Shown here one piece after another: positions 1-10,205 of a stretch of 64,000 nucleotides of DNA. Both the position numbers and the translations under genes were made by a program. The notes beneath the pieces are model-generated. The model worked only from the letters and a program-made list of their open reading frames with translations, was not told where the DNA came from and did no database searches. This stretch comes from Molanna angustata (lineage: Eukaryota; Arthropoda; Insecta; Trichoptera; Molannidae). The stretch is taken from positions 33,613,672 through 33,677,671 of the forward strand of contig OY754977.1 of NCBI GenBank assembly GCA_963576475.1, written 5' to 3'. Position 1 is the first letter of the stretch, and each line of letters begins with the position of its first letter.

Positions 1-809
1 GAGATGAAGTAACAAACTATTAAGTCTTCTTACATATTGTGTATAGGCGACTGCCATACAAAATGTATGAAGCGATGTCGTCACTAAATTCAATTTTTAA
101 AAAAATTGTTAAAAAAAATTGAGATCTTCTTCTACAATGTTAATATTTTTTATAGAAAATTAAATTATCTAGTTGGGGTGTTTCGGCTTTTTTCGATAAT
201 TGTAAAAGTTTTGGAAATATAGGCAGTTAAACTCATAAATTTATCATAAAAAAAATATTTTTCTTAATAAAAAATGTTTGAGAAACCCTGGAATTTTTTT
301 GAAAAAACTAATTTGAGATTTTGTATTTGTCTATGTTTGTACCAATTTTCAGCGTTCTACCGTTTATGGTTTCTGAGATATATGGAAAAATAAAATAAAA
401 ATTCAAAAGTTGATAACCCCTGACTGAAACAAAAATTCAAAATTCCGAGTATAAAAGTTTTGTAGGCCTGTAACTGTTTATATATTCTGAAATTTTAGGC
501 TCTGTTAATTGAGCGGATCAAAAGTTATAAGGGGGGGACGGACACACAGACACACACACACACAGACACACAGACACACACACAGACACACACACACACA
601 GACACACGAAATGTTCTACTCCGAATTCTGAGTAAATCCGTGTATGGAACATATATGCTGCGAAGCCTCTAAGTTGGTGTTTTTTGACTTCAAAGTTGGA
701 AAATCCATGAAAAAAGTAGACCTCTCCATACAATTCTCGCGTATTCTGGCTTGATACATTGTCGATATGTTAAGAGAACAAAGTTCTCCTGAACAAATCG
801 ACAGTTGGA
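1..809 (-). mobile_element. Helitron copy 1 (5' part, cut by window edge)
   Basis: First unit of the tandem array, read on the minus strand. Its 5' terminus is the right edge (TCCAACTGTCGAT on the minus strand). Going inward it has a small hairpin (GAGAACAAAGTTCTC on the plus strand), a conserved block, a run of G plus CA/CAGA microsatellite near 531-606, and an AT-rich core. The 3' end lies outside the window. Diagnostic variants are AGTAACAAAC at the left, TTCTACCG near 356 and AAATCCATG near 705; copy 4 shares them. The short open frame across the microsatellite is not coding: it exists only because the copies are alike. Confidence 0.85.
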
Positions 810-951
810 AAAGGAACTTTTTTGAACAATTTGTTTATTGCAGACTTAACAAAAATAACTTTTACGAATATTACAAAAGAAAAAAATCCCTAATTGTAGG
901 GAATGTCCTATTTTTAACGTATGACAACACCAAATGCATCATACATATTTA
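810..951. other. Non-Helitron spacer between array copies 1 and 2
   Basis: 142 bp not found in the other array units. It ends in A, directly before the CTAG end of the next copy, as expected for insertion between A and T. It probably represents older host DNA or another repeat. It is unlike the spacer at 3884-4033, so the two arose separately. Confidence 0.6.
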
Positions 952-2012
952 CTAGTTGCATGTAACACATGAGATCCAACTGTCGATAGCGATAGTATGT
1001 ATAGTTGAAGAATATGTACCAAACTATAAACCCATAGATACAAATTATTGAATATTTTCAGATATTTTGTTTTCTATACAACATATGTAGGTATGTATGT
1101 CAAGATAGGATAGTATGGAGGAAGATCCTTTTTCCTCTCCAGAATATGCAAATAGCATGATGTATGTATGTTTGGAGATGAAGTATCAAACTATTAAGTC
1201 TTCTTACATATTGTGTATAGGCGACTGCCATACAAAATGTATGAAGCGATGTCGTCACTAAATTCAATTTTTAAAAAAATTGTTAAAAAAAAATTGAGAT
1301 CTTCTACTACAATGTTAATATTTTTTATAGAAAATTAAATTATCTAATTGGGGTGTTTCGGCTTTTTTCGATAATTGTAAAAGTTTTGGAAATATAGGCA
1401 GTTAAACTCATAAATTTATCATAAAAAAAATATTTTTCTTAATAAAAAATGTTTGAGAAACCCTGGAATTTTTTTGAAAAAACTCATTTGAGATTTTGTA
1501 TTTGTCTATGTTTGTACCAATTTTCAGCGTTCTAGCGTTTATGGTTTCTGAGATATATGGAAAAATAAAATAAAAATTCAAAAGTTGATAACCCCTGACT
1601 GAAACAAAAATTCAAAATTCCGAGTATAAAAGTTTTGTAGGCCTGTAACTGTTTATATATTCTGAAATTTTAGGCTCTGTAAATTGAGCGGATCAAAAGT
1701 TATAAGGGGGGGACGGACACACAGACACACACACAGACACACACACAGACACACACACAGACACACACACACACAGACACACACACAGACACACACACAC
1801 ACAGACACACGAAATGTTCTACTCCGAATTCTGAGTAAATCCGTGTATGGAACATATATGCTGCGAAGCCTCTAAGTTGGTGTTTTTTGACTTCAAAGTT
1901 GGAAAAGCCGTGAAAAAAGTAGACCTCTCCATACAATTCTCGCGTATTCTGGCTTGATACATTGTCGATATGTTAAGAGAACAAAGTTCTCCTGAACAAA
2001 TCGACAGTTGGA
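952..2012 (-). mobile_element. Helitron copy 2, full length
   Basis: A complete non-autonomous Helitron of about 1061 bp on the minus strand. The 3' end is at the left: on the minus strand it reads CATGT-GTT-ACATG (hairpin), then CAACTAG, then a host T. Just inside the hairpin is ATCGACAGTTGGA, the inverse of the 5' terminal TCCAACTGTCGAT. The order 5' subterminal repeat, core, microsatellite, 3' subterminal repeat, stem-loop is that described for DINE-1 and Helentron-associated elements, but the A/T target and CTAG end are those of canonical Helitrons. There is no Rep/helicase coding capacity. Confidence 0.88.
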
Positions 2013-2968
2013 TTATTATTGAATATTTTCAGATATTTTGTTTTCTATACAACATATGTAGGTATGTATGTCAAGATAGGATAGTATGGAGGAAGATCCT
2101 TTTTCCTACCCAGAATATGCAAATAGCATGATGGTATGTATGTATGTTTGGAGATGACGTATCAAACTATTAAGTCTTCTTACATATTGTGTATAGGCGA
2201 CTGCCATACAAAATGTATGAAGCGATGTCGTCACTAAATTCAATTTTTAAAAAAATTGTTAAAAAAAAATTGAGATCTTCTACTACAATGTTTATATTTT
2301 TTATAGAAAATTAAATTATCTAGTTGGGGTGTTTCGGCTTTTTTCGATAATTGTAAAAGTTTTGGAAATATAGGCAGTTAAACTCATAAATTTATCATAA
2401 AAAAAATATTTTTCTTAATAAAAAATGTTTGAGAAACCCTGGAATTTTTTTGAAAAAACTAATTTGAGATTTTGTATTTTCCTATGTTTGTACCAATTTT
2501 CAGCGTTCTAGCGTTTATGGTTTCTGAGATATATGGAAAAATAAAATAAAAATTCAAAAGTTGATAACCCCTGACTGAAACAAAAATTCAAAATTCCGAG
2601 TATAAAAGTTTTGTAGGCCTGTAACTGTTTATATATTCTGAAATTTTAGGCTCTGTAAGTTGAGCCGATCAAAAGTTATAAGGGGGGGACGGACACACAG
2701 ACACACACACACACAGACACACAGACACACACACAGACACACAGACACACACACACACAGACACACGAAATGTTCTACTCCGAATTCTGAGTAAATCCGT
2801 GTATGGAACATATATGCTGCGAAGCCTCTAAGTTGGTGTTTTTTGACTTCAAAGTTGGAAAAGCCGTGAAAAAAGTAGACCTCTCCATACAATTCTCGCG
2901 TATTCTGGCTTGATACATTGTCGATATGTTAAGAGAACAAAGTTCTCCTGAACAAATCGACAGTTGGA
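2013..2968 (-). mobile_element. Helitron copy 3, lacks its 3' end
   Basis: Joined directly to the 5' end of copy 2, starting inside the element at the ATTATTGAATATTTTC region, so the 3' subterminal repeat, hairpin and CTAG are missing. The 5' end (plus-strand ...CGACAGTTGGA) is intact. It differs from its neighbours by a few substitutions and by microsatellite length. Confidence 0.85.
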
Positions 2969-3883
2969 CAACATTTGTAGGTATGTATGTCAAGATAGGA
3001 TAGTATGGAAGAAGATCCTTTTTCCTACCCAGAATATGCAAATTGCATGATGGTATGTATGTATGTTTGGAGATGAAGTAACAAACTATTAAGTCTTCTT
3101 ACATATTGTGTATAGGCGACTGCCATACAAAATGTATGAAGCGATGTCGTCACTAAATTCAATTTTTAAAAAAATTGTTAAAAAAAAATTGAGATCTTCT
3201 ACTACAATGTTAATATTTTTTATAGAAAATTAAATTATCTAGTTGGGGTGTTTCGGCTTTTTTCGATAATTGTAAAAGTTTTGGAAATATAGGCAGTTAA
3301 ACTCATAAATTTATCATAAAAAAAATATTTTTCTTAATAAAAAATGTTTGAGAAACCCTGGAATTTTTTTGAAAAAACTCATTTGAGATTTTGTATTTGT
3401 CTATGTTTGTACCAATTTTCAGCGTTCTACCGTTTATGGTTTCTGAGATATATGGAAAAATAAAATAAAAATTCAAAAGTTGATAACCCCTGACTGAAAC
3501 AAAAATTCAAAATTCCGAGTATAAAAGTTTTGTAGGCCTGTAACTGTTTATATATTCTGAAATTTTAGGCTCTGTAAATTGAGCGGATCAAAAGTTATAA
3601 GGGGGGGACGGACACACAGACACACACACAGACACACACACACACAGACACACACACAGACACACACACACACAGACACACGAAATGTTCTACTCCGAAT
3701 TCTGAGTAAATCCGTGTATGGAACATATATGCTGCGAAGCCTCTAAGTTGGTGTTTTTTGACTTCAAAGTTGGAAAATCCATGAAAAAAGTAGACCTCTC
3801 CATACAATTCTCGCGTATTCTGGCTTGATACATTGTCGATATGTTAAGAGAACAAAGTTCTCCTGAACAAATCGACAGTTGGA
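2969..3883 (-). mobile_element. Helitron copy 4, lacks its 3' end
   Basis: Starts abruptly at CAACATTTGTAGG right after the 5' terminus of copy 3, with an intact 5' end at its right edge. It carries the same diagnostic variants as copy 1, but its microsatellite block matches that of copy 5. That suggests exchange or gene conversion between units. Confidence 0.85.
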
Positions 3884-4033
3884 AAACAATTTGCAATCCA
3901 CTATTGAAAATTTGGCCAAATGTTCAACCGCGTTTATCTCAAAAGAGCGTATTTGGAGTTTGGCCACTATTGTTCTCAGTAGACGATATGACATGTGAAC
4001 CAATTAAGTTTACAAATATCGTTATTATATTAA
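3884..4033. other. Non-Helitron spacer between array copies 4 and 5
   Basis: 150 bp of sequence unrelated to the Helitron core or to the first spacer. It ends in A directly before the CTAG end of copy 5. No coding potential is visible. Confidence 0.6.
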
Positions 4034-5081
4034 CTAGTTGCATGTAACACATGAGATCCAACTGTCGATAGCGATAGTATGTATAGTTGAAGAATATGTA
4101 CCAAACTATAAACCCATAAATAAAAATTATTGAATATTTTCAGATATTTTGTTTTCTATACAACATATATTATGTAGGTATGTATGTCAAGATAGGATAG
4201 TTTGGAGGAAGTTCCTTTTTTCCTACCCAGAATATGCAAATAGCATGATGGTATGTATGTATGTTTGGAGATGAAGTATCAAACTATTAAGTCTTCTTAC
4301 ATATTGTGTATAGGCGACTGCCATACAAAATGTATGAAGCGATGTCGTCACTAAATTCAATTTTTAAAAAAATTGTTAAAAAAAAATTGAGATCTTCTAC
4401 AACAATGTTAATATTTTTTATAGAAAATTAAATTATCTAGTTGGGGTGTTTCGGCTTTTTTTGATAATTGTAAAAGTTTTGGAAATATAGGCAGTTAAAC
4501 TCATAAATTTATCATAAAAAAAATATTTTTCTTAATAAAAAATGTTTGAGAAACCCTGGAATTTTTTTGAAAAAACTCATTTGAGATTTTGTATTTGTCT
4601 ATGTTTGTACCAATTTTCAGCGTTCTAGCGTTTATGGTTTCTGAGATATATGGAAAAATAAAATAAAAATTCAAAAGTTGATAACCCCTGACTGAAACAA
4701 AAATTCAAAATTCCGAGTATAAAAGTTTTGTAGGCCTGTAACTGTTTATATATTCTGAAATTTTAGGCTCTGTAAATTGAGCGGATCAAAAGTTATAAGG
4801 GGGGGACGGACACACAGACACACACACAGACACACACACACACAGACACACACACAGACACACACACACACAGACACACGAAATGTTCTACTCCGAATTC
4901 TGAGTAAATCCGTGTATGGAACATATATGCTGCGAATCCTCTAAGTTGGTGTTTTTTGACTTCAAAGTTGGAAAAGCCGTGAAAAAAGTAGACCTCTCCA
5001 TACAATTCTCGCGTATTCTGGCTTGATACATTGTCGATATGTTAAGAGAACAAAGTTCTCCTGAACAAATCGACAGTTGGA
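4034..5081 (-). mobile_element. Helitron copy 5, full length
   Basis: Both termini are present: CTAG plus hairpin at the left and the TCCAACTGTCGAT terminus (minus strand) at the right, about 1048 bp. The G-run and CA/CAGA block is indistinguishable from that of copy 4. Confidence 0.88.
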
Positions 5082-5108
5082 ATATTTTCAGATATTTTGT
5101 TTTCTATA
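5082..5108 (-). mobile_element. 27-bp Helitron internal fragment between copies 5 and 6
   Basis: The stretch ATATTTTCAGATATTTTG and a few following bases are internal Helitron sequence, lying between the 5' end of copy 5 and the CTAG end of copy 6. It looks like the remnant of a unit that was itself the target of copy 6, since the fragment ends ...TCTATA followed by CTAG. Confidence 0.7.
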
Positions 5109-6159
5109 CTAGTTGCATGTAACACATGAGATCCAACTGTCGATAGCGATAGTATGTATAGTTGAAGAATATGTACCAAACTATAAACCCATAGATACAA
5201 ATTATTGAATATTTTCAGATATTTTGTTTTCTATACAACATATATTATGTAGGTATGTATGTCAAGAAAGGATAGTATGGAGGAAGTTCCTTTTTTCCTA
5301 CCCAGAATATGAAAATAGCATGATGGTATGTATGTTTGGAGATGAAGTATCAAACTATTAAGTCTTCTTACATATTGTGTATAGGCGACTGCCATACAAA
5401 ATGTATGAAGCGATGTCGTCACTAAATTCAATTTTTAAAAAAATTGTTAAAAAAAATTGAGATCTTCTACTACAATGTTAATATTTTTTATAGAAAATTA
5501 AATTATCTAGTTGGGGTGTTTCGGCTTTTTTCGATAATTGTAAAAGTTTTGGAAATATAGGCAGTTAAACTCATAAATTTATCATAAAAAAAATATTTTT
5601 CTTAATAAAAAATGTTTGAGAAACCCTGGAATTTTTTTGAAAAAACTAATTTGAGATTTTGTATTTGTCTATGTTTGTACCAATTTTCAGCGTTCTAGCG
5701 TTTATGGTTTCTGAGATATATGGAAAAATAAAATAAAAATTCAAAAGTTGATAACCCCTGACTGAAACAAAAATTCAAAATTCCGAGTATAAAAGTTTTG
5801 TAGGCCTGTAACTGTTTATATATTCTGAAATTTTAGGCTCTGTAAATTGAGTGGATCAAAAGTTATAAGGGGGGGACGGACACACAGACACACACACACA
5901 CAGACACACACACAGACACACAGACACACACACAGACACACACACACACAGACACACGAAATGTTCTACTCCGAATTCTGAGTAAATCCGTGTATGAAAC
6001 ATATATGCTGCGAAGCCTCTAAGTTGGTGTTTTTTGACTTCAAAGTTGGAAAAGCCATGAAAAAAGTAGACCTCTCCATACAATTCTCGCGTATTCTGGC
6101 TTGATACATTGTCGATATGTTAAGAGAACAAAGTTCTCCTGAACAAATCGACAGTTGGA
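5109..6159 (-). mobile_element. Helitron copy 6, full length, last of the array
   Basis: Complete copy of about 1051 bp. The right edge (CAGTTGGA) is followed by TTAAC, so on the minus strand the element is preceded by A, the expected 5' target base. Repeat content stops here. Confidence 0.88.
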
Positions 6160-7014
6160 TTAACTTTCAAAACTCCTGATGTGGTGATGTGAATGATATA
6201 TTTTGAACCATCGGCTAGCACACATGCATTCTTTTATATGGCCAAACCAACTCAAGACCTTTATTTTCAGTCTAACATGCAACGATATCCCTATCAATCA
6301 TATTCTCTTCTAATATCCTAGTTTCTTATTTCTTTTCTCCCTAGGTAGGTATCCATTGTTGAACACCATTAGGTATTTCTCTTGAAAACAATCTACATTA
6401 CCTCACTAATTACCCATCGAGAAAGTTACACAAAGTAATTAGCGAAAGATATCATAAAACTCTTCCAATAAATACACCTTTAACAAAAGATACCTATTCA
6501 ATAAAACCTATAGAATGTATGTCTAACAAATTTTATATATTTTATAAATTTCATTTTATTTTAGTGTATAAAATAAATTTTGTTTCGTTGGTATTAGGTA
6601 CTGAAAACCTTCTGCACTTTGGTTCTCTGACCATACCACTTAAGGGCAGAACGCATTCATTGTGCGGGCTTGCAATAGTTACAACAATAACTTTGCAGGC
6701 CTGGGCATGTTTGATAGTAGCCAATTGCGATACAGAATTGAACTATATAAAAGGTTGCATTCGCCTACAACGATAGTTGAATACATATGTTTACTTCATT
6801 CCTTATAACCCATACTAATCATCCACATCCTTCCCATACTTATTACAATATATGAAATGCTTTTTTTTATTCTATTTTTTGTTACTGTCATTTTTCTGTA
6901 CTTTCTGGGATTAGTATGTAATTGGTCTCATTTCAGTAAATCGTTTGTGTATTGTAATTGTCAACATCTAAATAAATAAATAAATTACTAATCCAAGTAA
7001 ATAAATAAATAAAT
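6160..7014. other. AT-rich stretch with LINE-type tails, no gene recognised
   Basis: No recognisable gene. A plus-strand reading near 6395-6780 is open in places but matches nothing I know. At 6962-7016 there are two (AAAT)n runs of the kind that end LINE or SINE copies in this window, so part of the stretch is probably an old retroelement 3' end. Confidence 0.4.
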
Positions 7015-7130
7015 AACAATTTTAAGGTTTTTTCGTTAACACAGTGTAAGTTCATGTATATAAAATAGAAGGTTTTATTTTAATAATTAAATCACAAAGT
7101 TTTAATCCACAATGAGTTTTTATTTTTAAA

Positions 7131-7172
7131 GCCTAAGCGCTTTCACTGGACTCAGCCAGCATCCTCAGAGGC
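7131..7172 (-). ncRNA. Hammerhead ribozyme-like motif
   Basis: On the minus strand the parts read GCCT, CTGAGGA, a stem-loop (GCTGG/CCAGT), GAAA, GCGC, TT, AGGC. GCCT and AGGC can pair as stem I, CTGAGGA and GAAA are the conserved core boxes, and GCGC would be a minimal stem III. Type I hammerheads with very short stem III are established for Penelope-like elements, and the position beyond the nuclease domain fits. Stem I is only 4 bp, so activity is uncertain. Confidence 0.5.
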
Positions 7173-7440
7173 AAAATTCAAACTAAATACAAAATTAAAA
7201 CAAAATGTTACATAGCAAATGGGGGGTGTGTGAGGTATGAGGGAGATGGGGGGGGGTCGGGAATACAAAGTCAATACATACAGAGAAAAGAAAGTTGAAT
7301 ACAAGTAATTACTAAGAAATAGGGAAAACCTAATTATACATGGTAAAATGTTCAATAAATAACACAGATACATACCTACAACAATTATTATAAGAATGAA
7401 TAAAGAATATTATAAGGTAGAGAAATTAACTGATATAGGT

Positions 7441-7706
7441 AATATTTATGAAACATAAATATAAATAAATTACAAAAAAAAAAATTTTGTTTTTTACAAA
7501 TTTCAATATATAAAACTAGGTAAGTAGGTATGTATATACGTATGTATATGTAGAAATTATTTATGTAAAAGAATTAATAGCTAGGTATGGGAGTATATAT
7601 CATAAACATACAGTATTTATAAGAAAATGAAACGATAAATATAAATAAAAAAAACAACAAGTAAATCAATTAATGCATACAAAACTAAATTATTTAAGTA
7701 AAGGTG
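7441..7706. repeat. Left arm of inverted repeat flanking the GIY-YIG fragment
   Basis: Pairs with 8134-8372 in reverse complement with only scattered mismatches. The inner end falls within the last codons and stop of the nuclease frame (AAGTAAAGGTG), so the arm is mostly 3' untranslated sequence of the Penelope-like element. Confidence 0.8.
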
Positions 7707-8133
7707 AATATATAGGAACTTGAATATTGACTAGTAATCTACCAAATTTAATTATACGATTAATTTCTAAAGTTTCTAATGCGTCTAATTTGCGACCTTT
7801 TGATTCTAAATTTAAAACTTTTACATTATTAACATTAAAAGAATGATCATTTTCGATGCAATGATCAGCCATCTCAGAGTATCCCGATAACCCTCTGAAA
7901 GCTCTTTGGTGTTCTTTTATCCGAGTTCCTATATCTCCACCACATTGACCAATATAAACTGCATCGCAATTGTTACAGTTAATACTATACACACCACTCT
8001 TATCCAATGGGTCTTGTTTATCTTTGCTATTGAATAATAATTTATGAAGATTTGAATTTGTGTAGAAAGCGGATTTGAAATGATTCTTGGTGAAATTTGC
8101 TATTTGATTTGATTTGTCTCCTAAATATAAAAC
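7690..8133 (-). pseudogene. GIY-YIG endonuclease domain of a Penelope-like element
   Basis: About 147 codons remain open on the minus strand, ending in a normal stop. The GIY-YIG signature appears as GVYSINC followed by VYIGQCGGD, then the conserved R-x-K-EH segment (TRIKEHQRAF) and an H-x(n)-NDHSF region typical of Penelope nucleases. In intact elements this domain nicks target DNA for priming and follows a reverse transcriptase; here the upstream part is missing. The frame is cut at 8134, where inverted 3' flank sequence begins, so the first residues are a junction artefact and no real start codon exists. It cannot act autonomously. Confidence 0.8.
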
Positions 8134-8372
8134 CACCTTTACTTAAATAATTTAGTTTTGTATGCATTAATTGATTTACTTGTTGTTTTTTTATTTATAT
8201 TTATCGTTTCATTTTCTTATAAATACTGTATGTTTATGATATATACTCCCATACTTAGCTATTAATTCTTTTACATTAATAATTTCTACATATATATACG
8301 TATATACATACCTACTTACCTAATTTTATACATTGAAATTTGTAAAAAAAAAATTTTTTTTTCATAAATATT
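8134..8372. repeat. Right arm of inverted repeat flanking the GIY-YIG fragment
   Basis: Reverse-complement partner of 7441-7706. The junction with the nuclease frame is sharp (CACCTTTACTT begins at 8134). Confidence 0.8.
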
Positions 8373-8520
8373 ATTTATTTATTTATTTATTTATATAATT
8401 TATGTACATGTGTACAAAGGCAGGTTTATTGCCATAGGGCAATTTCTTCCAACCAACCCGAGCAACGTGAAGTCTCTTAGTTAAATTGGTACAGTACTAA
8501 TTAAGTGAGAAATAAATTGA
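8365..8520 (-). mobile_element. LINE or SINE 3' end
   Basis: On the minus strand this reads through a TTGGTTGGAAGAAATTGCC segment and GGCAATAAACCTGCC into an (AAAT)n tail at the left. Almost the same segment is nested in the Helitron at 53745. It is a 3' untranslated fragment with no coding part. Confidence 0.65.
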
Positions 8521-9160
8521 TAAAAAATAACATAAAAGAGTAAGAAATATAAAAAAATTACAAAGAGAAAAAAAAAATTAAAAGAGAGTTTAAAAATAAA
8601 AGAATAATAAAAATAACACTGATCATAGCAATGAGGAAAAGGAGGTTACGGAAGGATATTATGGTATGTATATAGCAAAATTTTATGGTATGTATATAGC
8701 AACAGATTTAAATTGTCTTTTTTTTTACATATTTATAGTAGGTGAGCCGTTAATTAAATTTTTTTAATAAAAATTCAATGAAAAAATGTGACTTTCAAAT
8801 TAAGGCAATTCATAAATGAACTCGTTGGTCATAAAATGGTCCTTTCATTTAGGTACCAAAAGCCAAATAATTACAATTTAGTATCCGCATAACTCAAGTT
8901 TTTATTTTAAAAATGCCAAAGTCACGAGGCTACAATCCTACCATTGTAATATAATATTTTAAATATCCTGAAAACAAAAGCAAATTTCAAATAATATTAT
9001 CACAAAGATTCGTTAATTTTTTTTTGACATTCACACCCTTTTATAATTTATATCATAAGTGACCATATGGTGTCAATAATAACCAAGTATTATCTATAAT
9101 AAAAAAAAAACAAACAAAAAAACAAACACCACATTCGCGCAGCTTAATTTTAAATTTCTT
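8521..9160. other. AT-rich DNA, nothing recognised
   Basis: Homopolymer-rich sequence with no open frame of note and no repeat that I can match elsewhere in the window. Confidence 0.5.
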
Positions 9161-9275
9161 GGCCCCAAAATGTACAATATACTACCTGACACTTGGAAAA
9201 ATATGAAAATAGACACTATGAAAAAAACAATAAACAGTTGGCTTACTTATATCTATCGGCATAGATTAATCCAAT
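9161..9275 (+). pseudogene. LINE reverse-transcriptase C-terminus relic
   Basis: A plus-strand frame reads KFLGPKMYNILPDTWKNMK and ends in TYIYRHRLIQ before a stop. The x-W/Y-N-x-LP pattern followed by a final helix is the usual end of Jockey/CR1-type ORF2 proteins. Only about 38 codons survive. Confidence 0.6.
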
Positions 9276-9367
9276 AATAAATTAAACATATTCTAGTTTG
9301 CTCGCTACTCATTCATTATTTTTATTTACTAAGTTTTTAAACACCTTAAATTGGTTAAGTTAAGTTG

Positions 9368-9600
9368 TCAGCCTTCGTGGCTCAGTTGGTTGGGTATCTG
9401 ACTGCTGATCCAAAGGTCCCGGGTTCAATTCCCGGTGGAGACACAGTTTTTAATTCTGTTTTCAGTCTGGATCTGTGAGACGATTAATATCTTAAGTCTC
9501 CAGAATGTGGCAACTTGTTATTGGGTGCGTGTCAAATTAATATTTGACATAGTACCTGTTAGTTGCCCGAGAAGCAATCTTAAATAAATAAATAAATAAG
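9368..9600 (+). mobile_element. tRNA-derived SINE, family A, full length
   Basis: The head contains a pol III A box (GGCTCAGTTGGTT) and B box (GGGTTCAATTCCC), followed by an unrelated body and an (AAAT)n tail. A TAAGTTG string on both sides is a possible target duplication. Other copies of the family are at 13706, 13960, 16715 and 41656. It is not a functional tRNA: the body and tail are shared among copies. Confidence 0.8.
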
Positions 9601-9812
9601 TTGGTGATACCTTTAAATCGTATCTACATATCGGACGTCCTAAAACAGGTTCACCTAGTTGGACGTCCAATGAGACAATATATACATAAATAATACAGAA
9701 TTTTATGTTCTTATTTAAATTATGTATCCTCCTGGAGCATTTTTGCTAGTACCAGCTTACTTTAAAGCTTTAATAGTAACCTAACATTAAATTTAGGAAA
9801 TATACATACATA

Positions 9813-10205
9813 CCATCACGCCATGTCCCTCACGGGGTAGGCAGAGAGAATCGAACGCCACTTACTTCTATCTTGACATACATTCATCGCCTCGTCAACA
9901 TTCATACATCGTCTTATACATGATCGTCTGTTGTTCACGCTTCTAAATTTCAGTCTTTCAAAATACCATTCACATGGACGTGCCATCCCTTCCTTGGGCG
10001 GTCCCGACCTCTCATTCCATTCCTGTCCGCAATGTATATTTTCTTCGTCAGGCGTTCCTCATTCATTCTCCCCATGTGGCCAAACTATCTCTATGTGTTC
10101 ACTATCATTCTATTAATAACATCTTTCTTTATCCTACATTCTTTCCTTATGTGCTCATTTCTGACCCTGTCATACATCGTTCTATTACAAATTTCGGATA
10201 ATTTA
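9813..10205 (-). pseudogene. RTE-type LINE ORF C-terminus relic
   Basis: On the minus strand the frame reads VRNEHIRKECRIKKD, then FGHMGRMNEERLTKKIY, then a GRDRPREG segment, then CQDRSKWRSILSAYPVRDMA. These are the ordered landmarks of the RTE ORF C-terminus: R-N-x-x-I-R, GH-x-x-RM, GRxRP, DRxxWR. A stop interrupts it near the GH motif. The nucleotide tail CTCTGCCTACCCCGTGAGG recurs at 11620, 34005 and 44460, so this family is abundant. Confidence 0.7.

Larger units (their letters stand above)
7015..8372 (-). mobile_element. Penelope-like element fragment with inverted flanks
   Basis: A minus-strand Penelope-like retroelement remnant. It holds a GIY-YIG nuclease domain (7690-8133) but no reverse transcriptase. 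Downstream are the 3' region and a hammerhead-like motif near 7131-7172. The 3' flank (about 7441-7706) is repeated in inverted orientation at about 8134-8372, so the nuclease fragment sits in the loop of a large imperfect palindrome. Penelope-like elements are known for partly inverted or tandem copies. About 160 bp at the left (7015-7172) are shared with the relic at 45415. Confidence 0.72.

Noticed and set aside
1..809. TIR-type DNA transposon reading of the TCCAACTGTCGA inverted ends
   Set aside because: Sequence beyond one inverted repeat (hairpin plus CTAG) is conserved in every full copy, and no target duplication is visible, so a Helitron fits better.
1700..1936. Repeated 70-88-codon open frame (starting MYGEVYFFHGF) in each Helitron unit
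   Set aside because: It recurs only because the units are near-identical. It runs into the CA/CAGA microsatellite, differs in length with it, and shows no domain or start context. It is not counted as a gene.
9368..9445. Genuine tRNA gene
   Set aside because: The A and B boxes are present, but the sequence continues into a family-specific body and (AAAT)n tail seen in several copies.
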